A stretch of DNA of 64,000 bases from Bacteroidales bacterium (GCA_017469745.1 JAFUFS010000028.1:1-64000), one strand, 5' to 3'. Positions 27,811 through 37,052 are shown, counted from the stretch's first letter. A program made the numbers and translations. The notes: a model not told the origin generated them from the sequence alone.

Positions 27811-29174
27811 AGCAATTCCCTCGGATCTGTTATAACTCCTGTTACAGCGGCAGCTGCGGCTGTCAGAGGACTTGCAAGGATGGTCCTTGAACCCGGTCCC
27901 TGCCTGCCCTCGAAATTCCTGTTGCTGGTCGACACGCAGTATTTCCCTTCCGGAACCTTGTCCTCGTTCATAGCAAGGCAGGCAGAACAGCCAGGCTGGC
28001 GGATCTCGAAACTTGCATCCCGAAGGACTTTGCCGAGACCTTCGGCCTCTATCTGCCTCCGGACGCTCCAAGAGCCCGGAACGAGCCAGGCAACCACCCC
28101 GGGAGCCTTGTGCCTCCCTGCAACGATGGAAACAAATGCCCTGAAATCCTCGATCCTTCCGCTAGTACACGCACCGAGGAAGACATAATCCACCTTCTTG
28201 CCGATCATCCTCTCCCCCTTGCTGAATCCCATGTAAGACAATGGTTTATCCAATGCAGAGAAGGGGATGGCCCCCGTGACCGGAATTCCTTCCTCAGGAT
28301 TGGTTCCATAGGTGACCATAGGCTCGATTTCAGCAGCATCGAAAACGTACTCCCGATCGAAGAGTGCATCGTTGTCGCTCTTGAGATTTCTCCACTCTCT
28401 GACAGCTTTATCCCAGTCTTCACCCTTGGGAGCATATTCCTTACCTTTCAAGTACTCGAAAGTTGTCTCGTCTGGAGCCACGAAGCCCCCCCGGGCCCCC
28501 ATCTCGATCGAGAGGTTGCAGAGAGTCAGACGGCCTTCCATTGAAAGCCCTCTCACCGCGGAACCGGAGTATTCCACAAAATAGCCGGTAGCCCCGCTTG
28601 TGGTCAGCCTGCTTATAAGGAATAGCGCCACGTCCTTGGCCGTAACACCTTTTCCAAGGGTACCTTCCACCCGCACCCGCATAGATTTAGGCTTCTGCTG
28701 AAGGACACACTGGGATGCAAGAACCATTTCGACCTCGCTGGTCCCTATGCCGAAAGCTACTGCTCCCACCGCTCCATGAGTCGAAGTGTGCGAATCCCCG
28801 CAGACAATGGTCATTCCTGGCAGTGAAAGACCTTTCTCAGGACCAACGACGTGGACTATTCCGTTATCCCTATGCATTACACCTAAATGCGTCAGGCCGA
28901 ACTCGGACGCATTGGCGCTGAGCGCTTCAACTTGTTTTCGTGAGACCAGATCCTCGATAGGAGCCTCCTGGCCGACGGTGGGGATGTTATGGTCAGGCAT
29001 GCAGAAGATCCTTTCAGGTCTCAGACAACGAATGCCACGGGAACGGAGTCCGTCGAAAGCCTGGGGACTGGTCACTTCATGACAGTAGAGCCTGTCGATG
29101 TAGAGTTGGTCCAACCCACCGTCAATCCTCTGGACCACATGGGAATCCCATATCTTGTCAAAGAGTGTGTTCAT
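27807..29174 (-). CDS. leuC: 3-isopropylmalate dehydratase large subunit
   Basis: The 455-residue aconitase-type subunit carries the [4Fe-4S] cluster: cysteines in [13 protein letters not shown] (about 345) and [13 protein letters not shown] (about 408). [14 protein letters not shown] near 130 and the N-terminal DKIWDSHVV also fit. It starts four bases after the leuA stop and overlaps leuD. Length is usual for bacterial LeuC. Confidence 0.97.
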   Translation of the reverse strand: MNTLFDKIWDSHVVQRIDGGLDQLYIDRLYCHEVTSPQAFDGLRSRGIRCLRPERIFCMPDHNIPTVGQEAPIEDLVSRKQVEALSANASEFGLTHLGVMHRDNGIVHVVGPEKGLSLPGMTIVCGDSHTSTHGAVGAVAFGIGTSEVEMVLASQCVLQQKPKSMRVRVEGTLGKGVTAKDVALFLISRLTTSGATGYFVEYSGSAVRGLSMEGRLTLCNLSIEMGARGGFVAPDETTFEYLKGKEYAPKGEDWDKAVREWRNLKSDNDALFDREYVFDAAEIEPMVTYGTNPEEGIPVTGAIPFSALDKPLSYMGFSKGERMIGKKVDYVFLGACTSGRIEDFRAFVSIVAGRHKAPGVVAWLVPGSWSVRRQIEAEGLGKVLRDASFEIRQPGCSACLAMNEDKVPEGKYCVSTSNRNFEGRQGPGSRTILASPLTAAAAAVTGVITDPRELL

Positions 29175-29178
29175 TGCC

Positions 29179-30669
29179 TCAGATCTTGTTTATGCAATCC
29201 ACATAGGCCTCAACAGAAGCCGAGACGATGTCGGTGCTGGCTCCGAAACCGTAATAAACCTTGCCCTCACTCTCGACCTGCATGTGGACCTTGCAAGAAT
29301 CATCCGATCCTTTGGTGATACCCTGGATCGTGAATTCATTGATGGTCATGGGCCGGTGGACAATCTGGCGGAGAGCGTTGATGGAAGCGTCCACAGGGCC
29401 GTTGCCTGTGGCCGCAGCCTCGAACTTTTCGCCGGCAATGTCAAGTCCGATTGAAGCGACCGGTTTCATTCCGATGCCGCTGGTAGCCTGAAGCCAATCC
29501 ACCTTGATCCTGCGTCCATGAGCCCTGTCGGCTCCTGCAAGCATCAGGATGTCATCGTCATGGATTTCCTTCTTGCTGTCGGCCAGCTTCAGGAAAGCCT
29601 TGTACACTTCGTCCAGCTTGGGATCATCAAGGTGGACTCCGTTCACCTCCAGCCTGTATTTCAAGGCAGCCCTTCCGCTTCTTGCCGTCAGGACTATGGA
29701 ATTGGTGTCGATGCCGACGTCATTAGGATCGATGATCTCGTACGTACCGGCATTCTTCAGCACTCCGTCCTGATGTATTCCGGACGAATGGGCGAAAGCG
29801 TTCTTGCCCACTATCGCCTTATTGGGCTGGACAGGCATATTCATGAGTGAAGAGACCATCCGGCTTGCAGGATAGATCCGCTTGGTGTTGATGTTGGTCT
29901 CCAGGGAGATCCCCTTGTGAGCTTTAAGGATCATCACGATTTCTTCGAGAGCCGTGTTTCCTGCTCTTTCCCCGATACCGTTTACAGTCACCTCGCATTG
30001 CCTTGCTCCGTTCAGAAGCCCTGCCATGGTGTTGGCTGTGGCCATGCCAAGGTCATTATGGCAATGAGTCGATATCACGGCCTTGTCAATCCCGTCCACA
30101 TGCTCCACCAGGTACCGGATCTTGGCGCCGTACTCTTCAGGAAGACAGTAACCGGTGGTGTCAGGAATATTCACCACGGTGGCCCCAGCCTTGATAACGG
30201 CCTCCACTACACGGGCAAGATACTCATTGTCCGTACGCCCGGCATCCTCGGCATAGAACTCCACATCTTCGACGTATTTCTTGGCATATTTGACGGCACG
30301 GACCGCCCTTTCCAGGATTTCCTCACGGTTGGAATTGAACTTATAACGGATGTGCTCATCGGAAGTGCCGATCCCGGTGTGGATCCTCTTCCTTTTGGCA
30401 TGAACCAAAGCTTCCGCTGCCATGTCTATGTCTTTTTCAACTGCCCTTGATAGAGCACAGATCACAGGCCATGTCACAGCCTTCGATATTTCAACTACCG
30501 AATTGAAATCCCCCGGGCTGGAGATGGGGAATCCAGCCTCGATGACATCCACGCCCAACTGTTCAAGAGCCTTGGCCACTTGAATCTTCTCAACGGTGTT
30601 GAGCTGGCATCCGGGGACCTGCTCTCCGTCCCGCAGCGTGGTGTCAAAAATGAATACATGTCCGTCCAT
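29179..30669 (-). CDS. leuA: 2-isopropylmalate synthase
   Basis: Condenses acetyl-CoA and 2-oxoisovalerate, the committed step of leucine synthesis and the target of leucine feedback. The 496-residue long-form protein has [13 protein letters not shown] at the start of the TIM barrel, metal-binding [15 protein letters not shown] near 205, [14 protein letters not shown] near 235 and the C-terminal LeuA dimer regulatory domain (about residues 365-496). It is the first structural gene behind a leucine-rich leader and attenuator. Confidence 0.97.
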   Translation of the reverse strand: MDGHVFIFDTTLRDGEQVPGCQLNTVEKIQVAKALEQLGVDVIEAGFPISSPGDFNSVVEISKAVTWPVICALSRAVEKDIDMAAEALVHAKRKRIHTGIGTSDEHIRYKFNSNREEILERAVRAVKYAKKYVEDVEFYAEDAGRTDNEYLARVVEAVIKAGATVVNIPDTTGYCLPEEYGAKIRYLVEHVDGIDKAVISTHCHNDLGMATANTMAGLLNGARQCEVTVNGIGERAGNTALEEIVMILKAHKGISLETNINTKRIYPASRMVSSLMNMPVQPNKAIVGKNAFAHSSGIHQDGVLKNAGTYEIIDPNDVGIDTNSIVLTARSGRAALKYRLEVNGVHLDDPKLDEVYKAFLKLADSKKEIHDDDILMLAGADRAHGRRIKVDWLQATSGIGMKPVASIGLDIAGEKFEAAATGNGPVDASINALRQIVHRPMTINEFTIQGITKGSDDSCKVHMQVESEGKVYYGFGASTDIVSASVEAYVDCINKI

Positions 30670-30680
30670 ATACCACAGAA

Positions 30681-30719
30681 TAAAAGAAAACCCTTCTCAG
30701 TCTCGGACCGGAAGGGGTA
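30681..30719 (-). terminator. Attenuator (intrinsic terminator) of the leu operon
   Basis: On the minus strand ACCCCTTC (30718-30711 region) pairs with GAAGGGT (30696-30690), with an inner GTC/GAC pair, and the stem is followed by TTTTCTTTTA. It lies between the leucine-rich leader peptide and leuA. An upstream segment with CGGACT (about 30757) can pair with GGTCCG (30704-30709) in the terminator, giving a competing antiterminator. Confidence 0.78.
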
Positions 30720-30762
30720 GGAATATTGTTTTACAGTTATTGCCACACCTTTCAGTCCGCGC

Positions 30763-30816
30763 CTATGGAAGGGCGAGGATAAGAAGGGAAAGGGCGAGAA
30801 CTGAAGAAAAACTCAT
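30763..30816 (-). CDS. leuL: Leucine-rich leader peptide of the leu operon
   Basis: The 17-residue frame MSFSSVLALSLLILALP has six leucines plus one isoleucine and one valine, in the place expected of an attenuation leader, 94 bases before leuA. The coding segment can itself pair with the sequence around its stop codon (TTCAGTTC near 30801 with GGACTGAA near 30752), and the same downstream strand can switch to pair with the terminator. Ribosome stalling at leucine, isoleucine or valine codons would therefore allow read-through. This is textbook attenuation logic read from the sequence; it is untested here. Confidence 0.75.
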   Translation of the reverse strand: MSFSSVLALSLLILALP

Positions 30817-30840
30817 ATTGTTTTAAATTGTAAGCTATCG

Positions 30841-30848
30841 CAAAGGAA
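30841..30848 (-). promoter_or_regulatory. Promoter -7 box of the leu operon
   Basis: TTCCTTTG on the minus strand fits TAnnTTTG at seven of its eight positions (two of them free), and TTG lies 20 bases further upstream (around 30869-30871). Transcription would begin about 20 bases before the leader peptide ATG. Confidence 0.45.
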
Positions 30849-30895
30849 TGAAATCAGGATCGAAAAAACAAGGAAAATTTTATGAAAATCGTTTT

Positions 30896-31657
30896 TTAAT
30901 CAGCATCATTCAGAACCGGGAAAGTTTTTCGGTAAGCCTCGAGTTCAGCCTTGGAAACTTCATGAATCAGGATATCGTGCGAATTTTGCTTACAAATCGA
31001 AAGCAATTCACCCCGCGGACCTACCAAAGAAGTATGTCCGGGATACTCATTCGCCGGATCCGAGCCGACACGGTTGACTCCGGCCACATAGCAGGCATTC
31101 TCGATAGCCCTTGCCTTGAGCAAGGCGTCCCAAGCCTCAATCCTTGCCTCCGGCCAGCTTGCGACGTAAAGTATCATGTCATAATCCGGGATCCCGCCCG
31201 AAAGACGGTTCCTGGAGAAGACAGGGAAACGCAGGTCATAGCAGACCTGCAGGAGGATCCTGAAGCCTTTGTAACTGACGATAACACGTTCCTGCCCGGG
31301 TGTGTAGGTACGTCCTTCTCCGGAATAGGAGAACAAGTGGTGCTTGTCGTAATGTAACTCGGAGCCGTCAGGGTAGACGAAATAAAACCGGTTCCGATAT
31401 GAACCGTCGGTACGGACAGAGAGACTTCCGGCCACGGCGCAGGAATACCTGGCGGCAATTTCCTTCATCCAATTAAGCGAATTGCCGCCATCATTTTCAG
31501 CTATCCCCTCAGGCTTTGTAACGAAACCTGTCGAGAACATTTCCGGAAGGACTATCAGATCGACACTGTCGTTGCCTGACAGCATCCTGTCTATCTCCGA
31601 GCGGCTCTCCGCCGGATTTCCCCAGACAGGGGAACTCTGGACCAACAATAATCTCAT
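30896..31657 (-). CDS. Omega-amidase-like carbon-nitrogen hydrolase
   Basis: A 253-residue nitrilase-superfamily enzyme, probably deamidating 2-oxoglutaramate or 2-oxosuccinamate in metabolite repair. The Glu-Lys-Cys triad is seen in VLPEMFSTGF (about 40), YDKHHLFSYSGE (about 104) and VCYDLRFPVFSR (about 140); the FSTGF and LFxxSGE details match YafV-like omega-amidases. ATG 31657 follows an AGGAG ribosome site and the upstream stop by ten bases; a longer frame overlaps that gene. It is the last gene of the pgi-led minus-strand operon. Confidence 0.87.
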   Translation of the reverse strand: MRLLLVQSSPVWGNPAESRSEIDRMLSGNDSVDLIVLPEMFSTGFVTKPEGIAENDGGNSLNWMKEIAARYSCAVAGSLSVRTDGSYRNRFYFVYPDGSELHYDKHHLFSYSGEGRTYTPGQERVIVSYKGFRILLQVCYDLRFPVFSRNRLSGGIPDYDMILYVASWPEARIEAWDALLKARAIENACYVAGVNRVGSDPANEYPGHTSLVGPRGELLSICKQNSHDILIHEVSKAELEAYRKTFPVLNDAD

Positions 31658-31667
31658 CTCCTGAGGA

Positions 31668-32879
31668 TCAGTCGTACTTCCCGTCAAGGACGTCACGGAC
31701 AGCTTCAAGATAGCCGAAACCATTCAGACGGTCAGGAAGCAGGTAACTGCCCTCGACCCATTCGTTCCATGCGTTGATCATCATGAAACGAGGCTGGTCC
31801 GTGTGGCCGTCCATATATTCCTTGGCCTTGGCGAGGAAGATGGCGAAGCTCTGGGGGGTGTTGTGGAAGCGGGTCACGTCGTCCGGTCCCTTCGCAGGGA
31901 AGCGCGGAGTGTCGTCCCAACCGATCGAGACGCAGGGGAAGACAGGGATGTCGAAGACTTCGTCCATCTGCTTGCGGATCTCGATGGCCTCTTTGCCCTG
32001 AAGAAGGTAGTCAGGATTGAAGCCGCCCATGTTGTAGAGGGCCTCGCTGTTGATTCCGAGGGCGTCAATATTCTTCTTCATGGCTGCCACCCTGGATTCG
32101 CTCATCCTTGAGCCGCCACCCTGTATTTCCTGAAGATGCAGGTCCGGGAAACCGGCCTTCTTAACCTCAGCCCTGAAATAATCCATGGCCTTGGCAGCCT
32201 CTTCAATGGAGCCGAAACTGCGGACGAAGTTGCCGATCGAGAATATGGCGAAGACAGGACAACCGTCGATCTTGACATATTCAGGAAGGCTGAAGTACTG
32301 GTCGATGACCCTGGCCACCACCTTTTTGAACTGGTCCCAGTCCACGTCGGGATTGAAGAGACGCTCTTCGTTGTCTCCCCACTTATGGTAGTTCCAGTAG
32401 TTGTACTTTACGTCATGGTTGGCCCACATGATGTAGAAGTTCATCTTGTCATGGCTGGGAGCTCCCAGGAAGCCGTCGTTCAGGGCGCTTTCGAGGTACG
32501 GTCCGCTGTAGCCGTCCGGATCATTGTACCAGTACCAGTCGTAGATGAAGGTATTGACCCCATACTTGAGGGCTGTCTGGATCCACTTTTCTACAACGAC
32601 AGGATCGTTGTCCATCTCATAGCCCCAGAGCGGCTGGCGGGGCTGGTAATGCTCGGGGAAACGCTTGTCTCCCTGTTTGATCACCTCCCACTCCCCTATT
32701 CCTTCTTCCCAGAGCCATTTATGACCGAGCTGGTCGTCATGGCAGGATGGCCAGACATAGGCGCAGACATAGGTCTTTTCAGCATCGGATCGGACAGCAG
32801 TTCCATTGTCACATGAAACTACGCTTATTGAAAGCCCAAGCGCCAGGGCGGCGAGGACCGTAAGGCTTGACTTTTTCAT
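31668..32879 (-). CDS. GH99-like / WbsX-type lipoprotein
   Basis: The 403-residue protein has a lipoprotein signal (SISVVSC, cysteine near 23), then the WbsX or glycoside hydrolase 99-like barrel: YVCAYVWPSCHDDQ, NTFIYDWYWYND near 115 and the C-terminal INAWNEWVEGSYLLPD near 370. Such domains occur in surface polysaccharide loci and in secreted endo-mannosidase-like enzymes. With the lipid anchor it acts outside the cytoplasm. It follows a secreted propeller protein after six bases. Whether it is a hydrolase or transferase is not clear. Confidence 0.8.
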   Translation of the reverse strand: MKKSSLTVLAALALGLSISVVSCDNGTAVRSDAEKTYVCAYVWPSCHDDQLGHKWLWEEGIGEWEVIKQGDKRFPEHYQPRQPLWGYEMDNDPVVVEKWIQTALKYGVNTFIYDWYWYNDPDGYSGPYLESALNDGFLGAPSHDKMNFYIMWANHDVKYNYWNYHKWGDNEERLFNPDVDWDQFKKVVARVIDQYFSLPEYVKIDGCPVFAIFSIGNFVRSFGSIEEAAKAMDYFRAEVKKAGFPDLHLQEIQGGGSRMSESRVAAMKKNIDALGINSEALYNMGGFNPDYLLQGKEAIEIRKQMDEVFDIPVFPCVSIGWDDTPRFPAKGPDDVTRFHNTPQSFAIFLAKAKEYMDGHTDQPRFMMINAWNEWVEGSYLLPDRLNGFGYLEAVRDVLDGKYD

Positions 32880-32885
32880 ACTATG

Positions 32886-33746
32886 CTATTTTACAACAAG
32901 ATCACTGCGATACACATCACCGTCGTTGCATGTCACGATGATGCGGTCCTTGTAGAATCCCAGTCCCTCGGGCTCTCCGGGTATTCCGTTCAGTTCGGAC
33001 TTGAACTCTTCCTTCCCGGTGGCAAGGTCGGTGCAGACCAGGCAGCTGTTGCCGGGGCCGCCGAAGACCTGATAGAGTTTGCCACCACGGACGGCAGCAC
33101 CCTGCGTGGCGGCCTTGAAATCGAAGCAGTAGCGCTCGAGGATGTCCTTTGTCCAGAACTTTACGACCGGACCTTCCTTCGGAGAAGGGAGACGGAAACG
33201 GAGCAGCTGGACTGCATTGCCTCTTTCAGGCTTGTTCCAGCTGGCCCAGCTGAAACCTGTAAGATAGAGGTAACCGGCATCCAGGTCAACAGCCAGGTTC
33301 GGATAGTAGAGTCCCATCTCGATCGGTTCGGGGAAGATGATCGTCTGGACGATTTCGGCACTCATGACGCCTTCTTTCTCTTCCTTGATCCTGTAGACCA
33401 CGGCCTTGTGCTCCTTGATGTTCTCCTGGCTTACATAGAGCAGAGGATAGGCATCACCCTTCTCGTAGTAGATGTCAGAGAAACTGGCAGTGTTGTTGTG
33501 CCATGTCTTGGTGGGTTCCACCTGGATCTCGCAGATGAAAGAACCGTTCTTCATGTCATAGACAACCATGGGCTTGTTGCCGTCATGGAGCTGGAAGAGT
33601 TTCCCGCCGACGATGGAAGCACCCTGGATGTTGTACTTCTGCTCACGGCTGTGAGTTTCATAGAATATCTTCTCGAAGGAAACGGTCGTCTGGGCCGATC
33701 CTATTGCCGCCCAGAGGACGGCGACAAGTGAAAGGAACCTTTTCAT
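32886..33746 (-). CDS. Secreted beta-propeller-like protein of unknown function
   Basis: A 286-residue protein with a signal peptide (MKRFLSLVAVLWAAIGSAQ) and repeated beta-strand units: QGASIVGGKLFQLHDG, YPLLYVSQEN, YYPNLAVDLDAGYLYLTG, AAVRGGKLYQVFGG and PEGLGFYKDRIIVTCNDGDVYR. The pattern suggests a propeller with five or six blades. I recognise no named family with certainty. Its start overlaps the nucleotidyltransferase stop (ATGA), tying it to a sugar-activation operon, and the GH99-like lipoprotein follows. Confidence 0.6.
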   Translation of the reverse strand: MKRFLSLVAVLWAAIGSAQTTVSFEKIFYETHSREQKYNIQGASIVGGKLFQLHDGNKPMVVYDMKNGSFICEIQVEPTKTWHNNTASFSDIYYEKGDAYPLLYVSQENIKEHKAVVYRIKEEKEGVMSAEIVQTIIFPEPIEMGLYYPNLAVDLDAGYLYLTGFSWASWNKPERGNAVQLLRFRLPSPKEGPVVKFWTKDILERYCFDFKAATQGAAVRGGKLYQVFGGPGNSCLVCTDLATGKEEFKSELNGIPGEPEGLGFYKDRIIVTCNDGDVYRSDLVVK

Positions 33747-34489
33747 ATCTGATTGGCTTTTGTTGATTCAAAGATCTCGCAGACCGACCTGTAGCTTTCA
33801 AGGTCGCCTATGTCATACCGCCTTCCGGGCATCTCAATAGCATGGACAGGGGCCTTGGACGACAGCCAGGCCACAAGGCTTCCCGGGGCATCAGTCCCGC
33901 ATCCGGAGGCTATGGCCTCAGGAATCCGGATCACATCCGCCCGCCTGTAGAAATAGAAAGGAGGGCAGCACCAGTGGGATTTCGGCTCCGAAGGTTTTTC
34001 TTCCATGCCGAGGATCAGGCCGTCCTTACCGATCTCCAGGACACCACATTTCCTAAGCCTCTCCCCGGAAGGTTCAAAAAACCTCATCACACAGGAAGTG
34101 CCCTTGGAAAGGGAATAATCCACGAAACGGTTCAGGCTGAAATCCAGCAGGTTGTCCCCTGCTATGACCAGGAGATCGTCATCGAGTCCGATGGAATCCA
34201 CCGCAAACTGGATGTCCTTCACAGCCCCGAGACGCGTCTCGTTGGTGGAAGTGCCGTCATCCACGACAGTGACGTCCTCCTTCCTCCCGGATGCCCACTC
34301 TTCGAAGAAGCCGGCAAACCTGTGGTTGGTCACAACCACGAAACCGTCCACCTTGCCTTCAGAGGACAGGTCGTCGACCAGCCAGTCGACTATCGTCCTG
34401 CCTCCGACTTTGAGCAGGGGTTTCGGGAAGTTGTCCGTCAAGGGACGCAGCCTGGTCGCATACCCGGCCGCCAGGATGAGGCATTTCAT
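33743..34489 (-). CDS. Sugar-phosphate nucleotidylyltransferase
   Basis: A 248-residue NTP-transferase that makes an NDP-sugar from a sugar-1-phosphate. The signature LAAGYATRLRPLTDNFPKPL is at the N-terminus, followed by the metal and sugar sites VIAGDNLLDFSL near 108, and MEEKPSEPKSHW near 160. There is no C-terminal left-handed helix, so it is a minimal pyrophosphorylase, comparable to RmlA- or GlmU-like catalytic domains. It follows the GHMP kinase gene by seven bases; that kinase may supply its sugar-1-phosphate. The sugar is not known. Confidence 0.85.
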   Translation of the reverse strand: MKCLILAAGYATRLRPLTDNFPKPLLKVGGRTIVDWLVDDLSSEGKVDGFVVVTNHRFAGFFEEWASGRKEDVTVVDDGTSTNETRLGAVKDIQFAVDSIGLDDDLLVIAGDNLLDFSLNRFVDYSLSKGTSCVMRFFEPSGERLRKCGVLEIGKDGLILGMEEKPSEPKSHWCCPPFYFYRRADVIRIPEAIASGCGTDAPGSLVAWLSSKAPVHAIEMPGRRYDIGDLESYRSVCEIFESTKANQI

Positions 34490-34496
34490 GATATCG

Positions 34497-35669
34497 TCAG
34501 ATTTTCACTCCGTCAGCACTGTGGCAGACGTAAGCCGAGTACTTGCCCCGCAAAGCAGGGAACTCGGCAAGATATTCATCTTCAACTTTTTTGAATATCT
34601 CTTCCTCGTAGGAGGGATCGATCAGGGCCATGCAGCAACCCTTGAAACCGGCACCGCTGAAACGGCCGCCGTAGATTCCGTCGGTGCGGGTCATGATCTC
34701 GTAGATCTTCTTCAACTCAGGCGAACCTGTCTCCCAGGACACGATCGAAGAGTGGCCGCTTTCGAAGCTGAGCCTGCCATATTCCTCGATGTCTCCTCTC
34801 CTCCACGCCTCGGCGCCTTTCTGCACTCGGTCGAACTCCCCGTACCAGTGTTCCGCCCTCTTCCTCCAGTTTTCCGGAAGACGGTCCTTGAACTCGAGGA
34901 AGACCTCGTAAGGCACCTCGCGCAGATGGGTCTCACCGAATTTGCCATATTCCATGCCGGCATAAGCCTTCAGGGCGTAGGCAGCGCTCCTGCACTCGTC
35001 CACCCTCATGTTGAACTTGCTCCCGGCAAGGGTACGCTCCACTCCGCTGAAAAAGATAGCGATCTCGTAAGGCTTCATCGAAGGATCGGTAGGGATCAGC
35101 TCATAGCTGTCATCCATCGTGTCCAGATAGAGAAGATGGTCCTTCTGGGAATAAACCTCGCAACTCTGGTCCAGCTTTCCGCAGGAGACTCCGACGTAAT
35201 TGTTTTCAGCCGACTTTGCCATCATGATCAGTTCATGGTCTTCAAGGTGCAGACCGTTGACCTGGCAAAGGGCCTTCATGAAAGAGATAATGACCGCTGC
35301 AGAAGAGGAAAGCCCGCCGATAGGAAGAGAACCTTCGATCACTCCGCTGAGGCCGATCCGCAGAGGATAGGCTTGGTAGAGCTCCTTGGTCGCGCCGCGA
35401 AGATAGTCCGCCCAGTCATTCTGCTTTTCTTCAGGGACAGCACGTACATGCCATTGAGCCCGCTTTCCGAACTGGAGGGAGGAGAGCTCGATCACCCCGT
35501 TCTGCTTAGGAGAATAAGCTATGTGGATGCCTTTGTCTATCGCAAAGCCGGTGATCTTGCCCAGCTGGTGATCCACATGGGCGCCTATCGGACAGACACG
35601 ATAAGGACAGAAGGAGAGCCCCTCAGGCTCCCTTCTGTACGTATCCCTGAATTTCTGCTCGCAGGTCAT
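34497..35669 (-). CDS. GHMP sugar kinase, galacturonokinase-like
   Basis: A 390-residue GHMP kinase with the galactokinase layout: substrate motif at residues 24-35, ATP loop GSLPIGGLSSSAAVI near 113 and C-terminal GGRFSGAGFKGCCMAL near 340. The substrate motif reads RVCPIGAHVDHQ, not the RVNLIGEHTDY of true galactokinases. The Glu to Ala change and the DHQ ending resemble plant galacturonate kinase (GAHIDHQ). It probably makes a sugar-1-phosphate for the nucleotidyltransferase directly downstream. Galactose remains possible; the specificity is inferred from one motif and from the pectin-related setting. Confidence 0.8.
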   Translation of the reverse strand: MTCEQKFRDTYRREPEGLSFCPYRVCPIGAHVDHQLGKITGFAIDKGIHIAYSPKQNGVIELSSLQFGKRAQWHVRAVPEEKQNDWADYLRGATKELYQAYPLRIGLSGVIEGSLPIGGLSSSAAVIISFMKALCQVNGLHLEDHELIMMAKSAENNYVGVSCGKLDQSCEVYSQKDHLLYLDTMDDSYELIPTDPSMKPYEIAIFFSGVERTLAGSKFNMRVDECRSAAYALKAYAGMEYGKFGETHLREVPYEVFLEFKDRLPENWRKRAEHWYGEFDRVQKGAEAWRRGDIEEYGRLSFESGHSSIVSWETGSPELKKIYEIMTRTDGIYGGRFSGAGFKGCCMALIDPSYEEEIFKKVEDEYLAEFPALRGKYSAYVCHSADGVKI

Positions 35670-35673
35670 GATC

Positions 35674-37008
35674 CTATAGCCTTGCCTTTATGGCCTTGGT
35701 CTGCTCCTCGTAGCCAGGCTTCTCGAGCAGGGCGAACATGTTCTTCTTGTAGGCCTCCACTCCGGGCTGGTTGAAAGGATTAATGCCCAGGACGTAAGCA
35801 CTGATTCCGCAGGCATACTCAAAGAACTGGAAGAGACCTCCGAGGTTGAATGCGCTTATGCTCTCGATGCTGACCTCAAGCTGGGGGACTCCACCGTCGA
35901 TGTGGGCAAGCTTGGTACCGAGCTGGGCCATGGCGTTGCAATGCTCCACATGCAGGCCGGCAAGGTAGTTGAGCTGGTCGAGGTTCTGGGGATCGCTGCC
36001 GATGACGACACTGCGGCTGCTCTTTTCGACGTTCACTACGGTCTCGAACATGATCCTCTCTCCTTCCTGGATGAACTGTCCCATGGAGTGAAGGTCGGTC
36101 GTAAAGTTGACGGAGGCCGGGAATATTCCCTTGAGCTCCTTGCCCTCGGACTCGCCGAAGAGCTGCTTCCACCACTCTCCAAGGTACTGGAGCTTGGGGT
36201 TGTAGGCGACCAGGATTTCGACCTTCTTGCCGAACTCGCTGTAGAGGAGATTCCTCATTGCAGCATACTGGAGGGCAGGATTGTCCTCAGTCATGGCAGA
36301 GCAGGCATCCTCCATCTCCTTTGCTCCCGCAAGCATCTCACGGACGTCAAAGCCGGCAAGGACGATGGGCAGAAGGCCGACAGGGGTCAGGACAGAATAG
36401 CGTCCGCCCACATTGTCGGGAACGACGAAGGTCTTGTAGCCCTCCTGGGTGGCGAGGGTCTTGAGAGCGCCCTTCTTGGCATCGGTGATGGCCACTATCC
36501 TCTCGGAAGCATCCTTGTAGGTCTTTTCAATATGTTCCTTGATCACCCTGAAAGCCACTGCAGGCTCGGTGGTGGTGCCGGACTTCGAGATGACGACGGT
36601 GGCGGTGTTCCTTTCGGCCACGAGATCCATCAGTTCGGCAATATATTCCTCGGAAAGGTTGTTGCCGGCGAAGACCACCTCAGGAGCAGCCTTCTTTCCG
36701 GAGAGCTGCTTTGCAAAATTGTGGGAAAGGGCCTCGATGGCACAGCGGGCTCCGAGATAAGAGCCTCCGATGCCGATCACGACCACAAGGTCAACACCCT
36801 TCTCCTTCCAGCAGTCACGAATGGCTTCGCACTCTGCAATAAGGGACTCCGGGGTCTCTGAAGGCAGGTGCCTCCAGCCCAGGAAATCGTTTCCTGCTCC
36901 ACTACCACTGTTCAAGACCTCCAGGGCCTTGAAAGCCTTTGCTACATATTCCTTGTAATCTGCATCTTTGACGAAGGAGCTGCAACCTCCCAAATTAACT
37001 TTTACCAT
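35674..37008 (-). CDS. pgi: Glucose-6-phosphate isomerase
   Basis: Interconverts glucose-6-phosphate and fructose-6-phosphate. From ATG 37008 it is 444 residues, the length of Bacillus-type Pgi. Motifs: VVIGIGGSYLGARCAIEAL near 73, phosphate-binding VISKSGTTTEPAVAF near 142, catalytic LHSMGQFIQEGERIMFE near 295 and INPFNQPGVEAYKK near 410. A TTG 13 codons upstream is rejected as start because the family begins at VKVNLGG. It leads the minus-strand operon and has a TATTTTTG box upstream. Confidence 0.96.
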   Translation of the reverse strand: MVKVNLGGCSSFVKDADYKEYVAKAFKALEVLNSGSGAGNDFLGWRHLPSETPESLIAECEAIRDCWKEKGVDLVVVIGIGGSYLGARCAIEALSHNFAKQLSGKKAAPEVVFAGNNLSEEYIAELMDLVAERNTATVVISKSGTTTEPAVAFRVIKEHIEKTYKDASERIVAITDAKKGALKTLATQEGYKTFVVPDNVGGRYSVLTPVGLLPIVLAGFDVREMLAGAKEMEDACSAMTEDNPALQYAAMRNLLYSEFGKKVEILVAYNPKLQYLGEWWKQLFGESEGKELKGIFPASVNFTTDLHSMGQFIQEGERIMFETVVNVEKSSRSVVIGSDPQNLDQLNYLAGLHVEHCNAMAQLGTKLAHIDGGVPQLEVSIESISAFNLGGLFQFFEYACGISAYVLGINPFNQPGVEAYKKNMFALLEKPGYEEQTKAIKARL

Positions 37009-37044
37009 ATCATTAGAATTATTTGTCTCAAAACACTTATCTGA

Positions 37045-37052
37045 CAAAAATA
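37045..37052 (-). promoter_or_regulatory. Promoter -7 box of the pgi operon
   Basis: TATTTTTG on the minus strand, 36 bases before the pgi ATG, matches TAnnTTTG. The same divergent gap holds TATATTTA (plus strand, about 37088-37095), a candidate for the esterase gene. Confidence 0.5.

Noticed and set aside
27811..28071. N-terminal extension of leuD
   Set aside because: The extra 87 codons lie inside leuC in another frame and do not resemble LeuD; ATG 27810 gives the normal length with an ATGA overlap.
34152..35774. Plus-strand open frame of 540 codons opposite the GHMP kinase and nucleotidyltransferase
   Set aside because: It crosses two well-supported genes and shows no recognisable domain; it is a compositional shadow.
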